Positions 1 to 13,276 of a stretch of 64,000 bases of DNA are shown here, in pieces. A program made the position numbers and the translations under genes. The notes beneath the pieces are model-generated. The model was not told where the DNA came from and made no database searches. It worked only from the letters and a program-made list of their open reading frames with translations. Within the stretch, counting starts at the first letter, position 1. The number at the start of each line of letters is the position of its first letter. Source of the DNA: Ophiostoma sp. CBS 140.51 (Eukaryota > Ascomycota > Sordariomycetes > Ophiostomatales > Ophiostomataceae); assembly GCA_029298735.1 (NCBI GenBank), contig JANSLP010000121.1:23311-87310 (forward strand). The letters run 5' to 3'.

Positions 1-3000
1 TGTTTATTTGTTGCACCAATCCAAATACCTCCAGCCTTGTCCTTTTGCATGCAGACAACGGGAAAAGGACAAACAAAAGCTGAGACGTGGTAGACAGCAA
101 GGGGTGCTGTAGGCATGCTTGCAGAGGAGAGTTGTGTCCTTTTGTCTCCAATCTTGGCCTTGCCTTGCCGGTGAGTCTGCTCCGAATGCAACAGATAAGG
201 TCAGCATGGGGGTGCCAGCTTTCTCACCATCTCCTCTTCTCTCCAGCGACTTCTCCTTCAATGCCTTTGCTTCTTTCGTCACCTCTTTCGACTTTTATTG
301 GGCAATTCACTTTCCTTCGTCGTACATTCAAGCATCCCTCTCGGATAGCTATTTCATCCGTCAGAGCAAACTCTCGATTTTCTTCGTATCTTATTTGCTT
401 TTTCCCCTCACCGGGGCCGGCAAGCTGCATCAACGAATTGTCGAGTAAGAAGAAGCCCTGTTGTTGCCTGTTGCAAGCAACAACTGGCTTTTCTGCACTT
501 TCTTTTCAGGTCCAACAAACAGATTCAAAAATCAGCTGCAGCCTATCAGGAGCTCTGTGAAAAAGTGCGGGAGGGGTTACGAGGCCGGCGTGACAAACAG
601 AGCAACAGCAACAAAATATGGGAGCCTGCTTGATCTTGAAATGACGAATGCCAGGTACCGAAGAACCAGGGGGAGAGGTGTGTATGTATGGTCAGGCTGA
701 TCAGGCTGGCTAGGCTCATTCTTTTGTCTGCAATATATATTGCGATGCATACAGTAAACAGCAAAGAGCTCAAAGAGGAAGAGGCACGACGTAATAAGGT
801 CCACAGAAAAGAAGGCTGGGCAAGCTATTTACATTTGTAAGAACATATGAACTACCACATGCTTTACCATTGTACTTTTGATTTAGTTGTTGTTGCCCGG
901 TTTACCCTTCTCGACCAATGCACGTTACCCAAATTGAACCATGTTTGGAGTTGAACAAACGAGGCAGGCCATGGCTGTTGGCGAAGATAAAGACACAAAT
1001 AAAGTGAAATACGACACGTTCAGAAGAGGGCATATCATGCAATTGCCAAGCCAAGCTCAATGAAAGTCGAAAGGCTCGATAACGAAAAAGGCATCCCACC
1101 TTTTTGCAAGGCTCAAACGACCAATGTCAAGGGTATGGCCAATCAGGTCTCAAAGGTGGCTGGGAGCCCTCTTTTTTCCTCTTCCTCTGTCTATTTCAAA
1201 AGAGTTACTCACTTTCTCTTCCCACGTCGGATGAGCCGTTCGGGAATGTGTGTGGAGATGGGCAAAGAGAAAGAAGGCAAAGGCAAAGGCAGTGAACAGA
1301 AACAGACCCCACCAGCCAATGGCGATACGCTGTTCAAACACACCACTTTTGTGTGTGGCCTGGCCCCATGAACAGCCGTGAACCGCCACGAACCACTGGA
1401 GAAGGAGGACGGCGAGAAAAGCGATGCTCGGCGACAAAAAGCGTAAAATTACGTGCAAATCAGCAGGCCTGAATGCAACGAAGGAGGGAAGGAATGATCG
1501 ATTCTCGTTGGTCAGACGTTTTGAAACGAAACCAAAAGAGAATGCGAGAGGAAGAGATTTGAGGGACCAGCCCGAAAAGCTAGAAAGTAACAGTATCTCA
1601 CCTTTCTGATAAGGCCTCACGCCTCAGGCCTCACGGCCAGGTGCCAGAATGAGATAATCGCCTGGCGAAAAGAGACCACTATTATTTTGGGGCCTGTTTT
1701 CAAAATCTCACCTTCCATGGCGCCTTTCGCCTTGCCAATGATCACCAGCGCGAGGGAGCGGAAGGGAAGGGAAGGAACGGGTAGCCTGGAGGTAAAAGAG
1801 GAAAAAGGCAGGCACCACACACAAAACACCACAGAGGCCACAAAAATTAAAGCGGGTCTGGCGGGTCGGTAGGGGCTGATACCCTTTCAGGGAAGGAGCC
1901 GCTGATGAGGACGGCGAACTCGAGGAAGGAGGGAGGAAAGCCCTGGGAGCCTTGAGAGCCTCACAAGGAAGGGAGGAGAGGCGCGGACGAACACCTTCTT
2001 GGACGGCGGCCTTCTTTTTGAGAGCGGGTTTCGTCTTTCTTCCGCGCCGAAGCTCTAATTTATCAAAACGATGCCGTGAGATGGTGAGACGACGACTGGC
2101 CCCAAAATCTGAGTCCAAGGTCTGAGCCTCAGTGCTCTCAGTGTAAGTATGGCGACATTGCGTAATAGAGCCTCGCTCCCTAATAAAATGGTACTCAGTA
2201 GAAATGGAATCAGACCGAGGATTGACATCACAACCAAGGTAGCAAGGTCAGAGTCCTGGAATCGAGAAGATTGAAGGCCCCGAAAGAAAGAAACCCCCAC
2301 CGAGCGGCATCCCGTTCTTTCCTTCTATCCCTTTTCGTGCCCGAAAACGCCGAACCATTCGATGCGATCAGAAGGCTAGACCCAGTTTTGAGTTTTGAAT
2401 CCTCGATTTCGTCACTTACGAGTTTCCAATCCCCGTATCAATTTCAATTGCCTGTTGTTCGCAAACGTTCGGTCGCCCTGCGTTGCCTTCCTTCCCAAAA
2501 TTGTTCATTCCACGGCGAGCACGGCTTGTTCCGGCACAACAGGCACAGCCTCCTCTCCCGTCTCCCTGCTTGTTGCATTGTGATAGCTGTAGCTCATCCT
2601 TTTCTTTGATTTTTTTTTTGGCTGTCCCTCGTCATCAACAGGCTGTTTTGTGGACCTGCATTGTAAACAAAGGGTGCAGAGTTTTCAATTGCAAGACATT
2701 TTTACAATTCCTTCGAACAGCTCAGCTCTGCAAGAACCGTCAAGCCTTTTCCCTTTTCTTGGGTTATGCTTTCTTTTTCGACCCGTTGATCGTTTTCTAG
2801 CCTCCTTGCATATGTCGTTGGAAACTCTGGAGCTTGACTGGAGCTGTTTTCCTCAAAAGGAATTCTGTGGAATCCACAGTTTGAAAATTTGTAAACGGAC
2901 GATGAGGAAAGATGTGCACGCAAGCGAAAAGCTCACATGAGACATCGCCGCATGAGGGAGAAAAACTCTGAAAATGGACACAATGCTACTGAGCACGTAG

Positions 3001-5590
3001 TAGCAACGACCACATTGCATGGGCAGATTGGGCCATTTTGTTGGGTGTCGTTTTTGCTGTCCGTCCTCCGTATTCCCGTTATCGTGAAGGATGGACTTCA
3101 GAACCAGCTCAGAACCAGCTCACTTACACCACGACGTCGGTCCAGTCCTGTCCAAGCCAAGCAAAACTTGGGTTGCAGGGCTAGAGATGCGACGATCAGA
3201 GAACCGCCGAGTGCGATCCTGTGTTTCTTCTTCAAAACTGGAGCACTCGAGCATCTGTTCACTATCTCTCTCTTGTCTTGACCCCCACGCGGTTTTCGGC
3301 CTGGGGGCCTCCTTCGTTTTGGGCCGTTCTCTGTCGCACTCTTCTTTACTCTCCATTCCTGAGACTCGACTACCAAAAAGAGACACATACAGACAATAGC
3401 GAAAACTCCCACGAAAAAGAGGCATCACATTGTCGGTTTGACCAGCCTTTCAGTGTCTCTGATTCACACCCTCCCACTCTCTCTGTCTGTCCGCGATTTT
3501 CTTGCTCTCGCCTTTTTGTCGCATGGCCCTTCAAATAAATTCTCCGTAGTTCGACAGAACGGACATGCGCCCCCCATCTTCAATGCCTTCACACGCCCCT
3601 CGCCACCACCATTCTCTTATCATCACCACCTACTCTCGCTTTTTGTGTCGTTTTTCAACGTGGTTGGAGTGCATCATGCGTGCACTATGCCTTGGAAGAG
3701 TGCAGAAGAAAAGAGAAGGGTAGGGGTGTGTTTTTGTTCGTGAGGAGGCCTGCCTACAATACGATGCACCCGTCTATGTGGGTAGCTATCTGTCTTCTTC
3801 TTTTTCTGTCTTTCCTTGTTTGTATTTGCAAGAAAGAGGCAGTCACAAGGCCATTGAACCCGGTGACAGTGAAAACAAAGAAAGCAGGTCATTCTCTGCA
3901 TTTTTTCTTTTCGTGTAATACTTTCGTATTTATTTTTCTTTGATTTTTGTCGAGTTCAGTAACTTTGTTGATAGTGTTTATTTGTTTTCCATTTTTATTG
4001 CGGTACTTTCATCTAGTTCACAACTGAAAAAGATTAAACATCGCTGCTGAGCACACTGCGTAACAAAAAGTCGACAAACCTGTCCCGAAACAGACTTAAG
4101 ATAGCACCATTTTCGGGTTTGAGCTTGACTGAAGAAAAGGCTTAAAAAGCCTAGCAAAGCGAGATTGTGCGATGAAAGCGATTGACGAGTCACGACTCAC
4201 AAAAGCAACGACCCCCAAATCTGAATGAGTAGCCCGGACACGCCGTAGGCGAACCATACCCTCGGAGTCCCCTTCCTGCAGGCCCCTAATAGGCGCCCTC
4301 TAAAAAGTAAATAACGCCTGGAAAAGTTTTTTTTTTTCTTTTTTCGCTTCGCTTTCGTCCCTTGGATCGTAATCGTATGCCTGGGCAAGCCTCCAACAGG
4401 ACGAAAGCGGTCTTGTCAAAGGTCAAAGGAGGCCCTGAACAGCCTGAGAAAATCAAGGGACTGGCCCAGGCCTCAGCCAGACCAGGCCACTTTACCAGGA
4501 CTATTGAACGCCAATCTTTCGGGTCTTTCTGGGTGAAAGAACCAAGCAGAAAAAAGGACTTGTAGGTCCTTCCACGATCTCACACCTTATGCGCCTGAAC
4601 AACACGTTTCTCAGAACCGTGACCAAGAAAGTTTTTCGCCTCCTTCCTCATATGGCGCCATTACGCTTTCCGTGAGGACATTACTTCGTAGAAGGTTGTG
4701 ACTGGGTGAGTCTGTTTGATTGTTTGATTGACTCCTTTTTCTTGCTCGTCGAAAATTTCTCGTTCTGCAGAGGTGCACGCGCCAGCTGCAAATTTTGGAG
4801 AGAAATTTTCAAAAGCACAATGTCTCTCTTAATTTGATGATTCACTGCCAGTTCACTGCCAACTGCCTAGCAACGGGGCAAGAAAGGGAGAAAAAGTAAG
4901 AAAGTGGACGACACAAGACGACATATTACAATACGAAAAGAGGAAGAAATGCCTCCAGTGTGCGTAAAAGCAAAAGAAGAAAAAGGCGTAAAAGACGCAA
5001 AGGGAAAAAGACGAAAACAAGGAGAGGAAAAGGAAATCGCAGGCTCAATTTGTTTGATAGTTTGACCGTTTAACTGATCAATTACTCAATGGCAACATGC
5101 ATTTCTCAATTTCATCGTCGAATTTGTCTCATCATGGTCAACTGCCATTACCGTATTTGGCCCTCTTCGCTATTTGCTATTTTGCTACGAGCATTGGCTC
5201 ATCACGGCATCGTTCGGATTGGACAACTGTGAACGGACAACCACGTCCCCTTTGGTTCCTTTTTCTACGACGTGCTTTTTCCATAACGTTTTCCGGATTC
5301 CTTAGCCCATTGAATTGTCGAGACTCATCGTTGCAAAAGAGGAAAAACGTAAACATGGCACAGAAACAAGTCCCGTCGTCAGGAATGCAGGAAATGGCCT
5401 CAGATTGTCCACAAATGGCCACAAAGGATGTGTATGAACGGCACGGGATAGTGAATGCTCCGTAGACGTCCGAGACGCCCTTGAACATCACCTTTTTGTC
5501 TTTTCGTCTTTTCGTCTCTTTATCGTCCTCCTCTTTGTGCCGATGGCGTGGGCAGATGACGGGAAACTCCCCAGGTATGGTGTGGTTGCG

Positions 5591-5620
5591 TGGTGCTATG
5601 GTGCTATGGTACTATGGTGC
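5591..5620. repeat. Octamer tandem repeat (tggtgcta, about 3.5 copies)
   Basis: Two perfect copies of tggtgcta are followed by one copy with a single change (tggtacta) and a partial copy. It lies in non-coding DNA and is one of many unrelated short tandem repeats in this window. Confidence 0.9.
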
Positions 5621-6320
5621 GAGAACTGAGAGGACACAAAGTGAATGAAACGAGCAAAGGGAGGTGTGTGCATTGGAAATATGGGGTTTGTCTTGGGCCT
5701 CACCTGAGTGCCTAACTTTGAGTGACTCGCCTTTTCTCAGTGAAGCAAATTACGAAATCACGATGCCAACAAACGAAATACAGTGCGTGCGCGCCTGCTG
5801 GAAGGCGACAGAACAGCGAGGAATGCCTCAGAGGACAGCACAGCCAGGCGCCAGCGGTCCACTGAACTGAAAATTTCTGCTTGTATGCCTGCTGCAATCT
5901 GACTCACTTAGACACACGCCCCTACTCTTTCCTCCCCACAGCGTGTTTCCCAGCGCACAACAGACAGGGTCTGTGTGGACAGTGGACAGCGGGCACTGGA
6001 CAACACAGAAGGGACAAGGCGCTAGCGCCAGAGTGGGTCTGTATTTTATCAATTTTTTTTTGGACGAAGGAAATGCTGGTACCCCGATCGCACGTCACCA
6101 CCGCCGCAGAGTTGCCGTATGACGCTACCAACACGCCGTGTCCCGTCTACTTGTCAACCTCATTCTGTTTCTCAACTCCTCTCACAGCGTGATCTCGCTT
6201 CAGGTGCTACTTTTAGCGCAAGAGCGCTAAAATGAGGGGAAAGCAGCCCCCAAGACCAGCCCGTCGAAACAGAGCCCACACTGCCACACAGGGCCAAAGA
6301 GACCAAAGAATGGACAAAAC

Positions 6321-6350
6321 ACACCAAAACGCACCAAAACAGACCAAGAA
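6321..6350. repeat. Decamer tandem repeat (acaccaaaac-like, 3 copies)
   Basis: Three adjacent decamers (acaccaaaac, gcaccaaaac, agaccaagaa) follow a more diverged copy at 6311-6320. The region is non-coding. Confidence 0.8.
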
Positions 6351-6936
6351 AAACAGGCTTCGCGTTACGAAACAAGAACTCGTAGGCGCTGTTCGAGAGG
6401 AGAGAACCTGAGAACGTGCTCGCTCGCGAACCAAAGTCCAGTGGAGCAATTCGGTTTTGTGCGGTCACCAGATCCCCCTTTCGTTTCTTGGCCTTGGCCC
6501 AGCAGCTGCGATGGTCCTGGAACGTGGTCTGCTCTTTCCTCTTCTGTTGTGAGCAGAGGAGATGCTCTTTTCTGTGCTGTCTCTGCAGCTTCTTACTCTG
6601 TAACTTTGGTGCCTCACTGTCGTCCTCTCCTTCCTCTCTTCTCTCTTCACACACCCTCCCACGCTCTTTCCTTCCTCTCCTGCACAAGAATGGGCACAGC
6701 GGGAGAAGGAACAATACGTACCTGGCCATCCACGACATGCATGAGTGGGTCCTTTTCTGTGGGAGAGGAGGAAAGAGACTCAGAGAGTCACTGCGAAGGA
6801 AAGAGGAGACGGACAGAGAGAGAAAGGGAAAGAGCAAAGGGACCAGGGGGGAGGGGTACGAATGGACAGGCAAGACAGGAAGGGAGGGGGGCGTGGACAA
6901 TAAAATAAGTGGATCTCGCCAGGAGAGGCTACTGCC

Positions 6937-6956
6937 TTTTTTTTTTTTTTTTTTTT
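6937..6956. repeat. Homopolymer tract, 20 T
   Basis: An uninterrupted run of 20 thymines lies in non-coding DNA about 650 bp before the ecl1-like start codon. It could be a nucleosome-depleting poly(dA:dT) element of the promoter. Its length is prone to sequencing error. Confidence 0.85.
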
Positions 6957-7458
6957 ATGGACGTCGTAAAAACTGGGGGTAGGGGGTACGACATTTGGCC
7001 ATAGTATTTTGCAAGGACCGCCAAGTCAACAGGTGCAGTTTGTGTATGGAGCACGCCAGGGTACGTACTCTGTGACTGGAGTACCTCCAAGTGCACTCTT
7101 GCACCATTGCGCTATTGCACCTTCTGGGAGTGCGAATCCCCAGTATGACTGTCCAAACATACAAAACGGATGCTTCTCCCACCTCACTTCGTTCCTTCCT
7201 CCTTTCTGACTCCGACTACAAGATCTCTCAACTTCCTCTTTTTTCTTCTTCTTCTTTTTTTTTGCCAACCAAGCAACAACTCTTCACTTCTTCACTTCCT
7301 TTAACTTGATCACTTCCTTCATACTACTTCAACACTTCAACTCGTCCTTCTCTTCTCGACCTCGCTCCTTGTTACTACTACTGTCTGTTCTATATCGTCT
7401 CTGTACCAACGACTACGACTCTTTTCTCTCTTTCTCGTCTCGTCCAGCTTCACGATCT

Positions 7459-7476
7459 ATGATCCCGACATTGTAA
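7459..7476 (+). promoter_or_regulatory. Five-codon upstream ORF in the ecl1-like leader
   Basis: ATG ATC CCG ACA TTG TAA forms a minimal upstream ORF 137 bp before the main start. It holds the only ATG between about 7190 and the main start at 7614, a CT-rich stretch that looks like a transcribed leader. If the transcription start lies upstream of it, it would be the first ORF scanned and could dampen translation of the main frame. The transcription start is not known. Confidence 0.4.
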
Positions 7477-7613
7477 CAAGACAAACAGCAATACAAACCC
7501 GGCAACCACTGCTTCTTCCCTCGTCCCAGCAGACTCGACGTCCTGACTTGGAAACGGCATTGCCAACACCACAACTCTCTATATCCCAACAACTTCCTCT
7601 ATCAACCTTCACA

Positions 7614-8294
7614 ATGGCCAACGACCTGATGTGGGACCACCACTTCTGCCTCACCTGCGACAAGCAGACTGATGGCCCGGCCTACTGCTCAGAATCGTGC
7701 CGCCTGGCCGACTACGAGGGCGCCACCTCCTTCGCACCACCCTCCGGCCCCGGCTCACCATCTTGGGTGCCTTCGGGCTCCTCGACCTACAAGTGGGCAA
7801 TGGGTGCTCCCTCTGCTCGCAGCCGGCAGCTGTTCAGCCTGACGCCCGCCTACGACTTTGGCAATGCCCAGCCGTACTACGGACCCAGCAGCAACTCCTC
7901 GTCCACCTACAACTACACCCGCCAGCCGGCACCACCGACTATGATCTCTCCCTCCTCGTCTCGCCACTTCTCTCTGCCTCCTACCACCGCGGCCACCACC
8001 GCTACTACTGCCACGACCTACCACCATGTGCTCTCGCCCTCGAGCTCGCACAGCAGCCTCAGCTCCATGCGCAGCGGCATGAGCTCGACGACCGGCAGCA
8101 ACGCCCTGGGTGCCCTGAGTGCCTTTGCCAATGGCTCTTCGTCCTCGAGCAGCAGCCAGACCAGCTACGGCTCGTCTGCTGCCAGCAACAGCAGCGATCT
8201 GTCTGAAAAGGTCCGGAGCGAGCTCCGCAAGTACGCCAGCTCCTTGGAGCAGGGCAAGCTGCAGCGCCAGCTTCAACGCCGGCGGTCATGCTAG
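7614..8294 (+). CDS. Ecl1-family zinc-binding lifespan/stress regulator
   Basis: This is a single-exon gene of 226 residues. The N-terminus (about residues 3-25: LMWDHHFCLTCDKQ, then YCSESCRLADYE) carries a compact CxxC...CxxxC zinc-binding module. That module is the hallmark of the fungal Ecl1/Ecl2/Ecl3 family (life-span regulatory factor family). In fission yeast these small proteins extend chronological lifespan and act in responses to starvation for sulfur, zinc or amino acids. The rest is Ser/Thr/Pro-rich and probably disordered, ending in a basic, Gln-rich helix. ATG 7614 was chosen because the conserved motif begins just after it and its context (cacaATGGcc) is strong; an in-frame CTG further upstream is not needed. 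The gene stands alone in about 21 kb, with AGGGG elements upstream and a five-codon upstream ORF in the leader, consistent with stress control. The family call is secure; the exact role here is inferred. Confidence 0.85.
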   Translation: MANDLMWDHHFCLTCDKQTDGPAYCSESCRLADYEGATSFAPPSGPGSPSWVPSGSSTYKWAMGAPSARSRQLFSLTPAYDFGNAQPYYGPSSNSSSTYNYTRQPAPPTMISPSSSRHFSLPPTTAATTATTATTYHHVLSPSSSHSSLSSMRSGMSSTTGSNALGALSAFANGSSSSSSSQTSYGSSAASNSSDLSEKVRSELRKYASSLEQGKLQRQLQRRRSC

Positions 8295-10312
8295 ACGACT
8301 GTCGTCTCTTTTCCCCACCTCTCTTCCTTCTCTGCGACATCACCTCTTATTTACGACAAGCGACAGCGTCATTTTACCTCACGAGCATGAATGAACACAA
8401 CCAAACCTTCCTCATTTTCCTTTGTTTTCTTGTCAAAAAAATTACTGCGCGGCCATTCTGATATTTTTTCGCTTTGGGAGGAGTTTTATTCAATCAGCAT
8501 CATAAAAAAGTTTCTTGTTTTTTTCACACAATTGGGCGGAAAGGGATATCCGGAACACAACACCATACACTAACATACCACACACACCAAACTCAACAAA
8601 GCATTTTCATGGGAACACAGGGAACATTTTTCGGGAAACTCAACTGCAAGCCTTTTCTTTTTTACTATTTCTTTTGTCTCTTCTATCAACATGTTATACC
8701 ACATGCAGCCTGTTTCTATCTTACCTGTTTAACATCATGTTGTCTACTATTTTTGTTCTGGGAAATTTGGGCCAAACAATATCTTTGAGCCCGGGGTTTT
8801 TTGTTTTTGGGAAATCACGATATCAGCATTAGGGACACACATATCCTCTCATCATACAAATGGGAAAAGGCGCAAAATTCAAACTGGGCAAGGGCAGAAC
8901 CAATTTCACCCTTGACTCAAAATTTATCTTCATTATACTTCTCCATACCATACTCTCTTTTCTGTCTCTTGGTGCACCTCATAGGAACCACACCAAAGTT
9001 AGTCATAGGTTTAGGCCAGGTCTACTTAGATACAATACCAGTCAGAGGAAAGGGGGCAAAAGAGGAGAGATTAACTCATCCTTCCCCTTTCTCTTGTTGC
9101 CAAACCATTACCTTGTCCCATTTTTGAAAAAAGGAAAAAAAGTGTATTTCGATTCTGACTCTTATTGACGAGAGTTCCAATCTCCATAGACAAAAATAAA
9201 AGTTACATAGCTCAACAACACTACGAACAGTACCTTTCCTAGATACGGGGAGTACTTGCAAAAAGTCTCTTTTGCCCTTGCCTGAACGTCTGGATCTCTT
9301 TTTCTGTGTACCACTTTGCTATTTTACAATTTTTGGCTATTTAATTTTTGGTGACTGACTTCGATCTCTCTCTTCGTCAAACAGCTCTGCCCAGAAATAA
9401 TAATGTGCTCAAAACAGCCGTTGCTCGTTTTGAAGAAGACCAGAAAGGTAATGTATGTGTATGTGCCTTACTTCTCACCAGGGGGTGTGAGACCGTGTTC
9501 CTACTTTTTTTGACAAGAAGTTTGCCCCTGGCTGTGTTGTTGTCTTTCTTGGAAGACATTGAGAAAAACTCTGCCCTGCAGCTGTAACAATGGTAGAACA
9601 GAAAGAGCCACCCCAATCGGCCTTATTCACGCCTATTTTGCATTTGCGCCCCTTGCCTCGTCCTACCAGAGGAGAGAAGAGCTTGACTTTCGTTGTCCGC
9701 TTACAGCCGACGAGAGGCGGGCAAGACGGCTCAGTTTCAGGAGCTACGAAGTAAGTTTCGATTCTCTCTCTGTTTCTCTGCTGTCCAGTGATCTAGTGCA
9801 CCAGTTCACGATCACAGCGTGGATGGAGTCATAGTCGTGCATCGAATATGGATAGACGTGGTCGAGAAAAAAATCACTAAGAAAAAACGGACCCATAAGA
9901 GGTCTCCGCTTTTGCCTCATACACTTTTTTTTCGTTTCGCAAACTCCATATTTTCCTCTTGGCAGCTGGTATTTTCCATTCTATTTTTTTTATTTGTGAG
10001 GTCCCAACGTGCCCGTGCCTGAAGCTGTGGATTGCAGGCTTGGTAGGCCGTGGTCTTGTCCTCGTTTTCCTCATCCTCTGTCGTGTGTTTCCTATGACAC
10101 GTGTATGTCGATGAGTACGTAAAAAGTAAGAAGAGGAATTGTATCCACTATCAGAGTTTTCTCTCTCTGAGTGCATGTGTTGTATCGCTTTATGCGTTTC
10201 TCACTTTTTGCCTCTTCAACGTATTAAGCATCCCGGCATATAACGACTTAAGAGGGTGTGCATAATTGTGTTGACTATCGAGTAACTGTTTTTTCGTCGA
10301 AACATCCGGAAA

Positions 10313-10336
10313 GTCTGGAAGTCTGGAAGTCTGGAA
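10313..10336. repeat. Octamer tandem repeat (gtctggaa, 3 perfect copies)
   Basis: Three perfect adjacent copies lie in non-coding DNA, with no similarity to the other tandem repeats of the window. Confidence 0.95.
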
Positions 10337-13252
10337 GCGAGGACGTTGTGACGGAGTGTTGTTGGCTGAGGTGCTAAGAAAAAAACATCATTAAGTGAGA
10401 CGAGACGGAAAAAAATTAGCTGCAAAGACGCAAGCCGGCCCAAAAGTCACGACACTAACAAAAATGTATGACGAAGGACAAGTGGGCTGAGTGCTGTTTC
10501 TGTGCCAGATTTTTTTTTTTTTTTTTGGAAACAACAGAGTCTGAGGGGCAGTTGAGACCGAAAATTTGGTAGTCTCAACAGCCACCGACAGCAAGATATC
10601 CCAGATCAGGCTAAGAGAAAAAAAATGCGACCTAAAGATACCTGGAATTTGTATGACGTAGTCTGCTAGATGGAAGTATCTAGAATGTCACAACTTTCGA
10701 TCTTTTCAATAACCGCCCGGAAAATCATCAGAGCAATTAGAGCCAACGGTTTCAACTAAAGAGACGCGATGAAAGCCTTTCCCCCCTCTGTTGTCTTTTG
10801 CCTCCTTGATCTGAATAACGTAAAAGTGAAAAGTCGGAGTGGTGGGTTGAAAAGAGGAGGTGAAAAAGAAGATGAGGCAAGACTCCACGAAAAGAGGTCT
10901 TGCTTGTCCAAAGAAAAAAAAGTTTAGTAATTTTTTCTCACTCCGCATTTTTGAATTTTTGAATTTTAAAAAAATAGGAGAGAAGAACATCGTGCAGAGG
11001 AGAAGGCTCCACGATGTCCCCAGTTTGCCCCGTTGCTGCCCCATCTGGGACTCCATAGCAGGACCCATCGTGTATGTCTCCCTTTATTTATTTTAGATCT
11101 ATTTTATTTATTTTGAATTAAAATATTACTTTCATCACGATCCCCTTTTAGTGCTCGACAAGAAAGGCGCAGTTTTGGGTTTGGCGCACTTTAAGGAGTC
11201 AATGACGTTGTTTGCAGGCCCAGCGCGACTCAGCAGTAGGAAATAAGAAAATAGGAAAAAGAGGGAGCAAAAATACACGAAGGCAAAGCAAACCGAACCC
11301 AACATGCAGGATCCTTGCTAGCACTTTTGCTTTTACTGTTTGCTTTCAGCTTTGGGATTCTTCTGCATTTTGCTTCTCTGCAGTTCCATGTCCAGTTGGG
11401 AGTTGGACCCATTCTGGTGGGTTTTGTTCCTGCAGTCGAGGCAGTCTCCTATTCGTGGACCAGGGGAGAAAAAGAGGAGAGACAGCAGAGAGAAAAGACG
11501 AAAGAGGCAAATGCGTCCCAAAAGCCCATGGGTATTCATCATCCTCTTTTATGGGAAGGGAGAAGTAAATTATGACAAAGAGTACATGCAGACAGTACCC
11601 AGACCAGACAGTACCCAGACGGAAGTTGTGGACCAAGTGCCCCGAAGGTTGCGGTCTTGAGGTCTCCGAAGTACGGTCTGTTGGAAACAAAATGGCGGAA
11701 CGGCGGTCGGAGCAAAAAAAAAGAGAATAAAAGATGTAAAAGCACACCGGAGCACACGGAGCGAGACCAACAGCACAAAACACACTGCATACGGTCGATG
11801 TGGCGTGGGGGACGTCCAAAAGCGGACTTGCGGTTGGTTGAGAACAAAAAGAATGGGAACTGGTACGGCACGGAATTTTTACAACGGGCATTTAGCAGGA
11901 AACAAACAAAAGAAACCGTTCCCAGGGCGCACGCTCGGGTAGTGTATGGCGTTTTTCTTCGCCCCCTCTCCCGTGTTCGAGGACTTCTTTATGTGTACGA
12001 AGTACGACATACTTTGTTGGTCCCTTGCTGTGCCCTTGTTGTCTTTGGTAAGTTATGTACAAGTATTACGAAATACGGCTTGGGCGGCTTGCCAATGTTT
12101 CGTCCTTTGTCCTTTGTTACTTTTTACGTCCAAGTCGATCGTCATGTTGTGGCTTTTCATAGCAAAAAGAACAATTCTACATGTTCTTTATGTTCTTTCA
12201 CGGCCTCCCTCGAGGAGGCTCACTTCCTTGGAAAATGGTCTGAAAAGGGGCGGTCACGTTGCTCGCGACTGCTGGCGCTAAATCTGATCGTGAGGAGAAG
12301 GAGAAATGATGTTCAGGACAAGAGGCGAGATGAAAGAAAAGAGGAGAAGATGCTACGAGAGGAGAATCCTAACAACCTAGCAGTTGAGAAAAGAGAAAAC
12401 CTGGGGCAAGGATGGACAGGGCCATCCGGCGCCTTGCCCCTTTTCGTCGTTCGTCTGTGTTCAGTGGGAGAGTGGGTTGCGTCTTCCCTTTGTTCCTCTC
12501 ACCCAATTTCAGAGATGTCCAGCGACTTCAGTGACTTCTCTGACCTCCTCCCCTACTTTTTACATTTTGGCGGGCAATCCCCCAGATTTTCAAAGGGAAA
12601 AGGCGCGCTCGCGCCGACCACGCCTCCCTTTTTCTTCTTCCCTTTTTGTGTGCACCATGGAGACTATTTTAGGCAAAGTGCTACCTAAAATATTTCCTCC
12701 CTCCAAAGCCCCCTTCTTTCCTTGGAAAATAGGGGCAGAAAACAGAGAGGAGAGAGGAGAAGCAAATGGACTTTACTGCAACTGGCGATAGCGCCTTCTT
12801 TGGCTGCCAGAAGTGTCCGGCACTAATGGTCTGGGGGGTGTTTTGTCGCATACTCCACAGAGTTTTACTCCGTGAGGACGTCCTGCGCACTCTGGCACTG
12901 TAACCCCCGGACTCGAGCCCACTCAGACGTTTTTGTGTGCAGTCTCTGCCCTTTCTGTCGCGTAATACGATGGGCTTTGCAGTTCTCAGTGCTGTGTCCG
13001 TCGTACTCTGGTTATGTCGGCGGACGCCGTGAAGTTCTGCGTTACACAACCAGACCACGGAATACACTGAGTTTTCTTCTTCTTCTCTCCCTACTGCACT
13101 TCCATTTCTCATTACGTCTACGAGGCTCTTTCTTCCGCGCAAACCGGCTAAGCCTAGCACCGGAACGCGGCAACGCCAAAAGAATAGATGAGGCACTGGA
13201 CAAAAAGGAAGATGAGGGTTAGAAAGAGGGGTTAGACAGGCGAGGAGGCTAT

Positions 13253-13276
13253 GAAGAGGAGAAGAGGAGAAGAGGA
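13253..13276. repeat. Octamer tandem repeat (gaagagga, 3 perfect copies)
   Basis: Three perfect copies sit inside a longer purine-rich stretch (about 13,200-13,350). Confidence 0.9.

Larger units (their letters stand above)
1..7613. other. Gene-free region upstream of the ecl1-like gene
   Basis: No protein-like reading frame, tRNA or transposon was recognised here. The longest frames have random composition and overlap one another on both strands. Visible structure: pyrimidine-rich + strand blocks at about 3240-3660 and 6500-6700, an octamer tandem repeat at 5591-5620, a decamer repeat at 6321-6350 and a run of 20 T at 6937-6956. AGGGG pentamers, the core of fungal stress-response elements, occur at 6845-6849, 6852-6856 and 6981-6985. 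From about 7190 to 7613 the + strand is CT-rich and nearly free of ATG, as expected for a fungal 5' leader. Confidence 0.6.

Noticed and set aside
12880..12930. B-box-like sequence (ctcgag between GC-rich arms) suggesting a tRNA
   Set aside because: The T-stem does not pair and no acceptor, D-arm or anticodon arm could be built around it.
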